In this document: in pieces, positions 24,982-32,608 of the stretch
Layout of the letters: each line of letters opens with the position of its first letter
Position numbering within the stretch: position 1 is the stretch's first letter
Source: Candidatus Enterococcus wittei
GTDB lineage: Bacteria > Bacillota > Bacilli > Lactobacillales > Enterococcaceae
Length of the DNA stretch: 36,234 nt
Direction of reading: 5' to 3'
Assembly: GCF_002140175.1 (NCBI RefSeq)
Contig: NZ_NGMO01000002.1
Coordinates: forward strand, 349,044 to 385,277
Notes under the pieces: generated by a model
Seen by the model: only the letters and a program-made list of their open reading frames with translations
The model's database searches: none
What the model was told of the DNA's origin: nothing
Made by a program: the position numbers and the translations under genes

Positions 24982-25481
24982 TTATTCAATTCCACGACTC
25001 TTAAGAAAATCTTTTAACGTGTTGAAATTCGAATTAGGGTTATTTACATTCAATACATCCCCTTTGTAAAGTTGAATCATCTTTCTAAGCTTTTCTGAGT
25101 CGCATGCATCGATGATACCTTTGTTTACTAAATCATATTCATCTTTTGAACGGTCGCTAAAGAGCTTTGTGATAGCGAAGTATTCAATAGTCGGGATGTA
25201 TATCGTCAAGTTCGAAAATTCAATAGAATCTTGAAATTCAATTTCCTCTAGGGGTGGAACCTCTACCACAGTAACATCCTCTATATCGTTTTGAAACATT
25301 AACTCACGAAAAGTGGTTTCTTTGCTGGCATCATTAATAGCCTGGACCATAAAATCGATATCATATGTCATTCGAAAATCTTCTAACAAAAAACGGCCTG
25401 CTTGGCCGCCAATTAGAATAACTGAAGCAAAGATCTCCTCTTTCGCTAATTGCGCATGAAAAGATTCATATTATCATTCAT
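24982..25481 (-). pseudogene. DUF6036-like nucleotidyltransferase, frameshifted near its start
   Basis: The intact downstream frame gives MLEDFRMTYDIDFMVQ... to ...LKSRGIE (135 aa from a TTG at 25389). Upstream in the same frame is LAKEEIFASVILIGGQAGRF, the nucleotidyltransferase G-G motif followed by R-x-T-x-D-I-D. This links to the expected start ATGAATGATAATATG at 25481 only if one T is added to the T-run at 25459-25462. The start overlaps the partner's stop as ATGA. The restored protein would be about 166 residues. DUF6036/AbiEii-like nucleotidyltransferases often act as toxins with a small partner. As read, the product is broken or must initiate at the internal TTG. Confidence 0.65.
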
Positions 25482-25738
25482 CGAGTAACCTCATTTAAAA
25501 GCATTTGATAGTCTTCTTTGTTTTGTGAGTATCCAAGTAAGACATTGGTGTACTTATATAGCCGGTTTTTGCTATAGTCTCTGCGTTCAGTAGAGACTAG
25601 CAGAGATGGAGATTTTAATAGAAGCAACAAAACGTCTCGTTGCTCTTTATAGCGGGCGTCATTAGCATCGTTTCTCAAAGCTTTTACTTGTGCATATTGT
25701 AATCTAAGTTTTCGAAAAGCAAGCGTTAGTTTGCTCAT
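25478..25738 (-). CDS. Small basic protein coupled to the nucleotidyltransferase (possible antitoxin-type partner)
   Basis: 86 residues, helical and basic (MSKLTLAFRKLRLQYAQVKA...), with no recognisable domain; a Leu run (VLLLLLKSPSLLVS) precedes a YSKNRLYKYTNVLLGY segment. ATG 25738 is chosen over GTG 25747 because AGAGGTGA lies 5 nt upstream. The stop overlaps the next start (ATGA), so the two are translated together. The arrangement resembles two-gene toxin-antitoxin operons in which the first gene encodes the regulator or antitoxin, but a helix-turn-helix is not obvious. Function unknown. Confidence 0.55.
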   Translation of the reverse strand: MSKLTLAFRKLRLQYAQVKALRNDANDARYKEQRDVLLLLLKSPSLLVSTERRDYSKNRLYKYTNVLLGYSQNKEDYQMLLNEVTR

Positions 25739-25857
25739 ATCTCTCACCTCTTTCTTGTATTTATCAATATAATTATATCAAGAATTCTCATTAAATTCAA
25801 TTTCTTGATAAATTTAACTCCATTCCAACTCTTGTTATGAGAAGATGTCTATATCCG

Positions 25858-26491
25858 TCATTCGTCTTCTGATACGAATAATTCGTAATTAAAATTCCCA
25901 GAATCTCCATAGGCTGCAGCAACCTTATCTAATTCGGAAATATTAACATTTACAAAATCAACAAACTCTAGAGCATGGACATAAGCTTGTTTAGTCAAAT
26001 GACCATCATCCATCGTTTCTGTAATTAAAGCAGAGCGACATTCCGATTCAGAGCCTATCGTCTTAGAAAAGTAATTTATCCTAGAAACAAAGTGTTTTTG
26101 TAGTTCTTGCAATTTATTTAGGTATTCCCCAGAAGTATAAAATCTTATAGATGGTGTATCATATTTTGTAATTAGTTCAATGCTATCAAATTCCATATGC
26201 AAAGGACCTACAAGAGCACTAGTTTGGTCTTTCCAATTTTGAATATACTCATTTAGTACCTCATCATCAGCTTCTTTACTAAGTGGTTCTCCAGATTCTT
26301 CTGTTCCGTCTACAGTTATGGTGATTTGCTCATCACTGCTGCTTTCTTCAGTAACTGAACCATTCACAGCATTATTATAGCGAATTTCTTCCCTATCACT
26401 TTTAGCGTTAACTACTGATATTGCAAAGAGTAATATCAGTAGTTAACGCTGCAAAACCAAAGAATTTAAATCCCACCTTAAACTGGTACAT
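25858..26491 (-). pseudogene. Membrane-anchored or secreted protein of unknown function, +1 frameshift
   Basis: Two frames join into one plausible protein of about 210 residues. ATG 26491 starts MYQFKVGFKFFGFAAL; after loss of one base in TTAAC (about 26412) it continues LLILLFAISVVNA, completing a signal anchor, and then a long polar domain (KSDREEIRYNNAVNGSVTEE... to ...NYELFVSEDE). The later part is acidic, with a helical region around EYLNKLQELQKHFVSRINYF. No family recognised. A GTG at 26367 could start a truncated cytosolic product. The frameshift sits inside a perfect palindrome (see that entry). Confidence 0.5.
26404..26450. repeat. Perfect 19-bp inverted repeat with 9-nt loop
   Basis: AGCGTTAACTACTGATATT (26404-26422) and its exact complement (26432-26450) around GCAAAGAGT. 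It lies inside the signal-anchor codons of the adjacent pseudogene rather than after a gene, and has no T tail, so it is not a terminator. Confidence 0.9.
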
Positions 26492-26719
26492 TGAGCCACA
26501 CCTGCTCTTTCATGTTCTCGATCTAATCATAATAAGAGCAGGAGAGTGTATCGAAGCTATCAACAAAATAAATAAGTATACAGGTGGGATTGCTTGACTC
26601 TTGATTAACATAGTTTTTATATTAGTTTCAAGTATATTACATACTACCCTTAATATAAAGGTATAGCTAAATCCTATCCACTCTAATATTAAATACTCTT
26701 GCTTCGTTACGAAGAATGG

Positions 26720-28021
26720 TTATAGATTTTGATCAACTAATTTTGTCTTATTGTTCTCCATTACTTTAAAGAATGGATAGTAAATGAAGATACTGATTAC
26801 GATCAACAGTAGGCAAAAGAGAATGTTGCGCCAGTCCATGCTTGAAAGATAAGCTTGTGCAAAAAACGGTGTGAAGGAAGGATCAACGATAAAGCCAATT
26901 CCAATCCATCCGAGACTCTGAGCAAAGTAGGTCAGCAATAACGAAATGATCGGAGTGACCAAAAATGGGATTGCTAGAATGGGATTAAAAACGATTGGTA
27001 AGCCAAAGATCACTGGTTCGTTGATGGAGCAGATTCCAGGAATCAAGGACAATTTTCCGATTGTGCGATATTCGGGAACTTTGCTTCGCATCATCAATAA
27101 AACCAATCCCAAAGTACCACCAGCTCCGCCAAGGACCGAAATCCGAAACATTTGTAAGTTCATTAAGTGTGTCATGGTTTCGCCATTTGCCATTTGCTCG
27201 GCATTCAAGCCAGTTTGAGCCATTCCTAGTGTAAAGACGATGGGAAAGATGATTGAAGAACCGTTGATGCCAAACAGCCATAAGATATTGCCTAAGGTCA
27301 CGATCAATAAGAAACCGCCGAGACTGCCAGCGATGTTCGTTGCAGGAGTCAGAACCTCCATCACTGCTTCAGGAAAGATTTTGTTTGTTGTTGCTAAGAA
27401 GATCAAATTGATCCCATAGAAGATGATGATATTTGTCAACAGCGGAACGAGCATATTGATGAAGGTTGCCACCATGGGTGGAACAGTATCTGGCAGTTTC
27501 AATTTAATCTGTTTCACTTCAAACAACCGATTGATTTCTACCACTAACAATCCTATGATGATTGCGACGAAGAGTCCGTTTGTTCCTAGAAAATTGAGGT
27601 TGATCGAGCCTTCTTTCACTGGTGTACAAACCATTAGAAATATGACGGATGCAACCATGCCATTCATGGAAGGGTTGATTTTGTATTCATTGGCAAGAGA
27701 AAAGGCAATCCCAAAGACGCTAATGAAACCAATGATGCCCATCGTCAATTGATAAGGCGCGGTGATGAGATCATAGTTTGCTACAGCGAAATCTTTCCAG
27801 CCAGCCATAAATGTCATAAAGATATTGGCTGTTTCAGGATGATACTGATCCATGTTGATGGGTGGGTTGGCAAAGATTAGAAAAAAAGAACCGATAACAA
27901 TAAAGGGTAGTCCAAACATCATACCGCTGGATATAGCTTTTAAGTGGCGCTGATTGCCAATTTTTGCTGCGATGGGGCTTAGGACGTCATTCAGCTTCAT
28001 GATAAATGTAGAGTTTTCCAT
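26720..28021 (-). CDS. PTS sugar transporter subunit IIC, lactose/cellobiose family
   Basis: 433 residues, 10-ish membrane segments, with the family's INEPVIFGLPIVFNP motif (the His/Glu substrate region is INEP here) and an N-terminal MKLNDVLSPIAAKIGNQRHLKAI helix typical of CelB/LacE IIC. It carries the sugar across the membrane while IIB phosphorylates it. No IIA, IIB or phospho-glycosidase gene is near, so it must borrow them. Start at ATG 28021 has AGGAGG 8 nt upstream; the longer reading to 28045 has none. The upstream gene ends 11 bp before it. Confidence 0.88.
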   Translation of the reverse strand: MENSTFIMKLNDVLSPIAAKIGNQRHLKAISSGMMFGLPFIVIGSFFLIFANPPINMDQYHPETANIFMTFMAGWKDFAVANYDLITAPYQLTMGIIGFISVFGIAFSLANEYKINPSMNGMVASVIFLMVCTPVKEGSINLNFLGTNGLFVAIIIGLLVVEINRLFEVKQIKLKLPDTVPPMVATFINMLVPLLTNIIIFYGINLIFLATTNKIFPEAVMEVLTPATNIAGSLGGFLLIVTLGNILWLFGINGSSIIFPIVFTLGMAQTGLNAEQMANGETMTHLMNLQMFRISVLGGAGGTLGLVLLMMRSKVPEYRTIGKLSLIPGICSINEPVIFGLPIVFNPILAIPFLVTPIISLLLTYFAQSLGWIGIGFIVDPSFTPFFAQAYLSSMDWRNILFCLLLIVISIFIYYPFFKVMENNKTKLVDQNL

Positions 28022-28032
28022 GTAACTTCCTC

Positions 28033-28650
28033 CTATACTTGCCAAGGATTGAATGAAAATGCGCTTGGCACAACGTGATCTGGATCATAGTTCTCGATGA
28101 TTTTTTCGTAATGTTCTTTGTAGTCATTAGTGACTTTTGCTTGTGGGATTACTTTGCTGGCTTCATGTAAGAAGTGTTCGGAGCCACGACCCATTTCCTG
28201 CCCGCGGACAGTATGTTTATCCAAGGCAATATCAGGAATTTCTGGAACATAGCCCATCGCGAAACTCTTGATCACAATGTTCTTGAGCAAGTCTGATGAG
28301 CGGTCTTTTTCCGACTGACATAAGTAACGAATCGCATGGAAGAAATACATTGCCCGATCGGATTCGTTGTATTGGAATTCCTTGCGCATCGTGTTCAAGT
28401 TATTGATCATAATGGCAGCCATTGGATTTCCCATACCTACATCTTCAACACTGATCGCTAGTAATCTTCTCCAGAGTTTTTCTTCAAATTGCGGCGAGGT
28501 GATATACATTTCATAGGCAAATTCACATGCCTCTTTTTCTTTGCCTCGACGGATCGATTTTTGCAATGCCGAGATAACTTCATCTCCGCGTAAACCGTTG
28601 CGGGTCGTCATTTTTGCCCAGGGATCTTGAATAAATTTCGTTTCTGTCAT
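28033..28650 (-). CDS. Stand-alone protein related to the RarA/MgsA C-terminal domain
   Basis: 205 residues. About 24-130 match the C-terminal oligomerisation region of the replication-recombination AAA ATPase RarA: EVISALQKSIRRGKEKEA and LWRRLLAISVEDVGMGNP. The C-terminal part has a DKHTVRGQEMGRGSEHFLHEA motif. The AAA domain is entirely missing and there is no frameshifted remnant upstream. No signal or membrane segment. It heads an operon with the PTS IIC gene under a divergent RpiR regulator, so a sugar-linked role is likely, though none is known. Start at 28650 has AGGAG about 10 nt upstream. Confidence 0.7.
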   Translation of the reverse strand: MTETKFIQDPWAKMTTRNGLRGDEVISALQKSIRRGKEKEACEFAYEMYITSPQFEEKLWRRLLAISVEDVGMGNPMAAIMINNLNTMRKEFQYNESDRAMYFFHAIRYLCQSEKDRSSDLLKNIVIKSFAMGYVPEIPDIALDKHTVRGQEMGRGSEHFLHEASKVIPQAKVTNDYKEHYEKIIENYDPDHVVPSAFSFNPWQV

Positions 28651-28658
28651 GATATAAT
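28627..28658 (+). promoter_or_regulatory. rpiR promoter, extended -10 overlapping the divergent start codon
   Basis: TGATATAAT (TATAAT 28653-28658) with TTGAAT at 28627-28632 (spacer 20). The element lies across the start codon of the divergent gene, so the two transcripts overlap and interfere with one another. Confidence 0.5.
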
Positions 28659-28690
28659 ACTCCTAACTGATAAAATTTGAGGTGGATCTT

Positions 28691-29383
28691 ATGGATGTTG
28701 AAATGCTTATAGATAAATACCAACTGAATGATTCAGAAGCAGAAGTCTTGCGGTTTATGAAAAAAAATCGGCAATCATTAAAAACTATCGGAATTCGCGA
28801 TGTGGCTAAAGCATCCTATGTCTCTACAGCAACAATCATCAATATGGCCAAGAAAATTGGCTATTCCGGTTATAGTGAGTTGGTTTTTGCATTAGGTAAC
28901 AGCCAATCGGATATTGCGATGCCAAGCACTTTCTCCGATGAGGAACAGGCGGCATTTATCGATTTACTCTCTGAGTATCGCGACAAGCGCATCATGATCC
29001 TTGGCTCCGGTTTCTCTCAGAATCTCGCCAACTATTTTTCGGAAGCTCTTAATTTATATGGCTTTCGTGCGACTGCCAATAGCCATCTGGAATTTCTTAG
29101 ACAGCAAGTGCAGCAAGACATTTTGCTCGTTATTATTTCTAATTCTGGGGATACAGTTCGGTTAGCTGAGCTAGCGAAAATGGCTAACGACCACCATATC
29201 GATGTGATTGCTTTTGTTGGTCAAAAAAATTCAAAAATCGGCAGTCTAGCCACACTGACCATTAGCACAGAAACATATACTCCCAAAAGAATCTCCGATT
29301 ACCAACCGAATCTTTTCTTTGGCACAACACTGAACCAATTTGAGCTTTTGCTAAGTGCAGCACTGAAGGCTATTTTTGAATAG
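28691..29383 (+). CDS. RpiR/MurR family transcriptional regulator
   Basis: 230 residues. The N-terminal HTH_6 domain (about 10-75; VLRFMKKN...TIGIRDVAKASYVSTATIINMAKKIGYSGYSEL) is followed by a SIS sugar-phosphate-binding domain (about 95-225; IMILGSGFSQNLANYFSEALNLYG, IISNSGDTVRLAELAKMA). It probably senses a phosphosugar produced by the divergent PTS. ATG 28691 has GAGGTGG 5-6 nt upstream, better than the in-frame GTG at 28682. No terminator of quality follows. Confidence 0.88.
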   Translation: MDVEMLIDKYQLNDSEAEVLRFMKKNRQSLKTIGIRDVAKASYVSTATIINMAKKIGYSGYSELVFALGNSQSDIAMPSTFSDEEQAAFIDLLSEYRDKRIMILGSGFSQNLANYFSEALNLYGFRATANSHLEFLRQQVQQDILLVIISNSGDTVRLAELAKMANDHHIDVIAFVGQKNSKIGSLATLTISTETYTPKRISDYQPNLFFGTTLNQFELLLSAALKAIFE

Positions 29384-29627
29384 AAGAACGATGTGGCCAC
29401 TGTTTCTTCAAAACCTAGTATAAAGAATCTCTTTTGAAATGTAAGTTTTTTCTCTTTATTCTGAACATGTTTAGGAATTTGCAAACTTGTTTAGAAAAAA
29501 TTTCCATTCCCTTAAATATCTCATTAATAGAATTTAATTAGTTAACTTAATTAACAATATCTCCAAATTTATTAGAAGATATAGAAGTCTTAGAAAAGTG
29601 ACACTCAGAAAATAGAAATCTGATTTT
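29384..29627. other. AT-rich gap after rpiR
   Basis: Nothing coding is seen. A weak inverted repeat (ATAAAGA/TCTTTAT, about 29422-29460) could end the rpiR transcript. Confidence 0.3.
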
Positions 29628-29662
29628 AAAGCCCAACAGGGTATACCCTGTTGGGCTTTTTG
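29628..29662. terminator. Perfect palindromic terminator
   Basis: AAAGCCCAACAGGGTA / TACCCTGTTGGGCTTT, no or minimal loop, then TTTGTG. The minus strand also has a TTTAAAATC tail. The right arm doubles as a -35 element for the recombinase. Confidence 0.75.
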
Positions 29663-29742
29663 TGTGTTCGTGTTATACTTGGATTTCTAAGGGGTCAACA
29701 GAGTTGGGCAACAGGATTTTAATTATGATCAAAATTTTTGAT
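29651..29742 (+). promoter_or_regulatory. Recombinase promoter and candidate res/operator palindrome
   Basis: TTGGGC (29651-29656, inside the terminator arm), 17-bp spacer, TATACT (29674-29679). Downstream, ATCAAAATTTTTGAT (29728-29742) is a 15-bp odd palindrome 18 bp before the start codon, of the type expected for a resolvase subsite or autoregulatory operator. Confidence 0.5.
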
Positions 29743-29760
29743 TTTTAAAGGAGTTTTTTT

Positions 29761-30375
29761 ATGGCTAAAATTGGATATGCACGAGTAAGTAGTACAGATC
29801 AAAATTTAGATCGACAATTGGAGCTTTTATCTGACTGTGATAAAATTTTTACTGATAAGTTAAGTGGAAAAGATACAAATCGAGAAGCATTTCAAGAAAT
29901 GATGAATTTTATTCGTGAAGATGATATTGTGGTAGTCACCGAACTTAAACGTCTTGGACGAAATAATAAAGAGCTAACAGAAACGATGAATTTGATCCAG
30001 CTGAAGAAAGCGACACTTGAAGTTTTAAATTTACCAGCGTTAACAGGTATTACTGATGATAACCTACGTCGATTACTTAATAATTTAATTATTGAACTAT
30101 ACAAGTACCAGGCTGAAGATGAACGTAAATATATACTTGAAACACAGAAGCAAGGTATTGCACTTGCCAAAGCAAAAGGAAAATATAAGGGTGGAAAACC
30201 CAAGTATCGAGAGAATGATCCACGCCTTCAGTTAGCATTTAATTTGTTTTTAGCTGGATCTACAGATAAAGAAGTTGAAGAGCAAACAGGTATTAATCGA
30301 AGGACGTTTAGAAGATATAGAATGAAATATGGTATTACTGATGAAGTTAGACAGAAACAAAAAGATGTAAAATAA
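29761..30375 (+). CDS. Small serine recombinase (resolvase/invertase family)
   Basis: 204 residues. Catalytic domain 1-~140: IGYARVSSTDQN with the nucleophile Ser10, D-x-L-S-G-K, and ELKRLGRNNKEL carrying the Arg cluster. The long E helix (LLNNLIIELYKYQAEDERKYI) is followed by a short helix-turn-helix (about 165-195, STDKEVEEQTGINRRTFRRYRMKYG). Length and layout match plasmid/transposon resolvases, not the large SCC Ccr enzymes. Start at 29761 has AAAGGAG upstream. It may resolve multimers or invert DNA; no partner site pair is proven. Confidence 0.88.
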   Translation: MAKIGYARVSSTDQNLDRQLELLSDCDKIFTDKLSGKDTNREAFQEMMNFIREDDIVVVTELKRLGRNNKELTETMNLIQLKKATLEVLNLPALTGITDDNLRRLLNNLIIELYKYQAEDERKYILETQKQGIALAKAKGKYKGGKPKYRENDPRLQLAFNLFLAGSTDKEVEEQTGINRRTFRRYRMKYGITDEVRQKQKDVK

Positions 30376-30398
30376 ATAATAAAATAGGTGGATGAGTT

Positions 30399-30431
30399 GT
30401 GAATAATAAAAGGCTGATTATTTTGGGGGGA
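30399..30431 (+). pseudogene. First codons of a gene interrupted by IS copy B
   Basis: GTG 30399 has AGGTGG 7 nt upstream and reads MNNKRLIILGGAS before entering the IS end, typical of an N-terminal signal anchor. The rest is not visible on the other side of the IS in the window. Confidence 0.45.
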
Positions 30432-31765
30432 GCGTCAATAATTTTGTGTAAATAAATCGTTCTTCTGCAAAATAATTAGTTACTCAGTAAACATTGAAAC
30501 TAATGTATCGGTTACTTGTTGGAAACCTTTATGGCTTCTGTTTAGAAATTTTTGATTGTATGTATCAAAAATGCTGACTAGAAAGCGTTCTAGTGATTCT
30601 TCATTTTGAAACTGCTCTTTTCTGCGGCTGTACTTTTTAATTTGCTTATTGAAAGACTCGATTAGATTGGTTGAGTAAATGGTTCTACGAATACTGGGCG
30701 GAAACTCATAAAAAGTCAATAAATCTTGGTTTTCTATGAGTGACTGCGTCACTTTAGGATAGTTTTTCTTCCATTTCTCAATCATACAGGATAAGAATGT
30801 ATTCGCTTCTTCCTTTGATTTAGCTTGATAAACAGCCTTAAAGTCATCACAGATTTCTTTTCGGTCTTTGACACGTACTTTATGAGCAATATTACGAGAT
30901 ACATGGATACAACAATGCTGATATTTTGCTTTAGGATAAATTTGTTGGATGGTATCTTTCATGCCTTTTAAGCCATCCGTAATAAAAAGCAAGACTTCTT
31001 GAACTCCTCTGGAGTTAATATCCTGTAGCAGCTCATTCCAAACGTATGTTGATTCAGTCGGAGCAATCGCATAACTTAGTACTTCTTTAGTGCCGTCTTC
31101 TCGTATACCAATGGCAATATAAATCGCTTCTTTGGATACGGTTTGACGTTTTAATGGAATATAAGTAGCGTCCATAAAAATAGCAACATACTTATCATTT
31201 AAGGCTCTGGATTTAAAGGCGTTTACTTCTTCAGTCAGAACTTTAGTCATGTTGGACATGGTTTGTGGAGTATAGTGATGCCCATACATTTTTTCGATTA
31301 AATCAGCAATTTCAGACATCGTAACACCTTTTTCGAATAAATGGATAATAGTGGTTTCTAATGTGTCGTTTGTTCTTTTGTAGGCTGGTAAAGTTTGTTG
31401 TTTAAACTCACCATTACGAACTCTAGGTATTTCCAATGTTAATTCACCATATTCGGTTTTGATTGATCGAACATAAGAACCGTTTCTCGAATTACCTGAA
31501 TTAAAACCAGTGCGATCATATTTTTCGTAATCTAAAAAAGCCGTTAATTCAGTCCGTAGGAGTGTGTTTATCGCTTTTTCTAAGTGCAAACGGAATAATT
31601 CATTTAAATCGCCTTTAGTGACTAGAGTTTGCACAATTTCTGTAGTAAAATCATTCATGGGGAAGTCCTCTTTTCTGTGAATTGGTTGTCGTTAACTTTA
31701 TTCTACAGAAGGGACTTCCTTTTTTGTATGGATTTTTTCATTTACACAAAATATTTTACACTCTC
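30432..31765 (-). mobile_element. IS256-family insertion sequence, copy B (intact)
   Basis: About 1.33 kb, opposite to copy A. The end at 31765 read inward is GAGAGTGTAAAATATTTTGT, identical to copy A over the terminal bases; the other end is GCGTCAATAATTTTGTGTAA from 30432. No target duplication is found (left flank TGGGGGGA, right flank CGCAATTT), so flanking sequence was lost or rearranged after insertion. Ends are good to about 4 bp. Confidence 0.88.
30480..31658 (-). CDS. IS256-family transposase
   Basis: 392 residues, full length. DDE catalytic residues are D163 (IFMDATYIPLKR), D228 (FITDGLKGM) and E334 (YSTNLIESFNK), with the family's C/H segment CCIHVSRNIAHKVR between the second and third. 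The N-terminal part binds the terminal repeats. Start at 31658 has GAGGAC upstream, weak as in many transposases. A frame in copy A has the same length but a stop at codon 23. Confidence 0.93.
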   Translation of the reverse strand: MNDFTTEIVQTLVTKGDLNELFRLHLEKAINTLLRTELTAFLDYEKYDRTGFNSGNSRNGSYVRSIKTEYGELTLEIPRVRNGEFKQQTLPAYKRTNDTLETTIIHLFEKGVTMSEIADLIEKMYGHHYTPQTMSNMTKVLTEEVNAFKSRALNDKYVAIFMDATYIPLKRQTVSKEAIYIAIGIREDGTKEVLSYAIAPTESTYVWNELLQDINSRGVQEVLLFITDGLKGMKDTIQQIYPKAKYQHCCIHVSRNIAHKVRVKDRKEICDDFKAVYQAKSKEEANTFLSCMIEKWKKNYPKVTQSLIENQDLLTFYEFPPSIRRTIYSTNLIESFNKQIKKYSRRKEQFQNEESLERFLVSIFDTYNQKFLNRSHKGFQQVTDTLVSMFTE

Positions 31766-31915
31766 CGCAATTTAGTATAGAGATACTAAATATGGAAATA
31801 GGAAATATAGATTTCTAGGAAAGCACTTCTTATATTTATTCGTGATGTCTTCCAATTAATCTAAATAATATAGCAATGAAACAAAGATAAATTTAACTAT
31901 ATATTATATCCATGA

Positions 31916-31954
31916 AGCCCAATCTTCTTTATAGAAGATTGGGCTATTTTTAAT
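31916..31954 (+). terminator. Hairpin with T tail just before the small-gene operon
   Basis: AGCCCAATCTTCT / AGAAGATTGGGCT, loop TTAT, then ATTTTTAAT. It lies 20 bp before the first start codon of the next operon. It is either an old upstream terminator or an attenuator/5' stabilising hairpin, since a possible TATATT -10 is just upstream at 31900-31905. Confidence 0.75.
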
Positions 31955-31973
31955 GGCAAAGGAGGGAAAAGAA

Positions 31974-32282
31974 ATGTTTCAAAATAAAGGACAACGTTAT
32001 GTCACAAAGGGACTAATGGACAGTTTACCAGTGGAATTACAAGCTTTATGTTGGAACCTAATCGATCAAAAGGTTCAAAAGCAACTTCCTTTAGACTATC
32101 TTCAAATTTTTGAATTTTCTATAGAAAAAGGAAATCAAAAGTTGGTTCATCGTCAAGAAGAACCGGAAGAAAGAAAAGAGTATCTGATTTCACCTAAGCT
32201 TCGTTTGAAATCAGTGTCTCAAAAAATATGGGTCATTGATTCGGGTGAGTATCAAACGATGTTATTACCAGAAGAATACTAA
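31974..32282 (+). CDS. DUF960 domain protein
   Basis: 102 residues, one DUF960 domain: NKGQRYVTKGLMDSLPVELQ, LDYLQIFEFSI, HRQEEPEE and VIDSGEYQTMLLPEEY match the family pattern along its length. Cytoplasmic, no known function; common on mobile DNA of staphylococci and enterococci. ATG 31974 has AAAGGAGG upstream; the ATG at 31953 lies in the hairpin tail and is unlikely. First gene of a tight five-gene unit. Confidence 0.85.
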   Translation: MFQNKGQRYVTKGLMDSLPVELQALCWNLIDQKVQKQLPLDYLQIFEFSIEKGNQKLVHRQEEPEERKEYLISPKLRLKSVSQKIWVIDSGEYQTMLLPEEY

Positions 32283-32308
32283 TATCTAAAAGAAAGGAAC
32301 GAAAGGAC

Positions 32309-32608
32309 TTGTTAGAAACGGCTATCGAAGTACTGGAAAAGTGTGCACAGCTAGTCACTACTCCTGAAGAGTGGGGCTATGAATCCGTTACGATGGAAAA
32401 AGAGGAAATTGAAATGGGTACACTTCCTAAAGATGTTCATCTACCACGTTTAGTGATGACACATCTTTATATTTATTGTGCACCACAAAGTGGGAAAGAC
32501 TATGTGGTTTATTTCATTACAGATATTACCAGCCAGCGAGAATTTGTTCGTGGGTTACTGGTAGAAGGACGATTGGTTTGGAGTCAGATTGGAGGAACGG
32601 ATGAATAA
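32309..32608 (+). CDS. Unknown protein, 99 aa
   Basis: TTG start with two purine-rich sites (AAAGGA) ahead. 99 residues: an acidic helical start (AIEVLEKCAQLVTTPEEWGYE) followed by a beta-rich part (LPRLVMTHLYIYCAPQSGKD, YVVYFITDITSQREFVRGLLVEGRLVW). No family recognised. Its end overlaps the next small ORF by 8 nt, so it is coupled to it. Confidence 0.7.
   Translation: MLETAIEVLEKCAQLVTTPEEWGYESVTMEKEEIEMGTLPKDVHLPRLVMTHLYIYCAPQSGKDYVVYFITDITSQREFVRGLLVEGRLVWSQIGGTDE

Noticed and set aside
26510..26719. Minus-strand open frame of about 70 codons between the PTS IIC gene and the membrane pseudogene
   Set aside because: No good start or ribosome site and no recognisable domain; a plus-strand frame over part of the same stretch is equally open, so neither is supported.
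29761..30375. SCC-type Ccr recombinase
   Set aside because: At 204 residues with a short C-terminal HTH it is a small resolvase/invertase, not a large serine recombinase.
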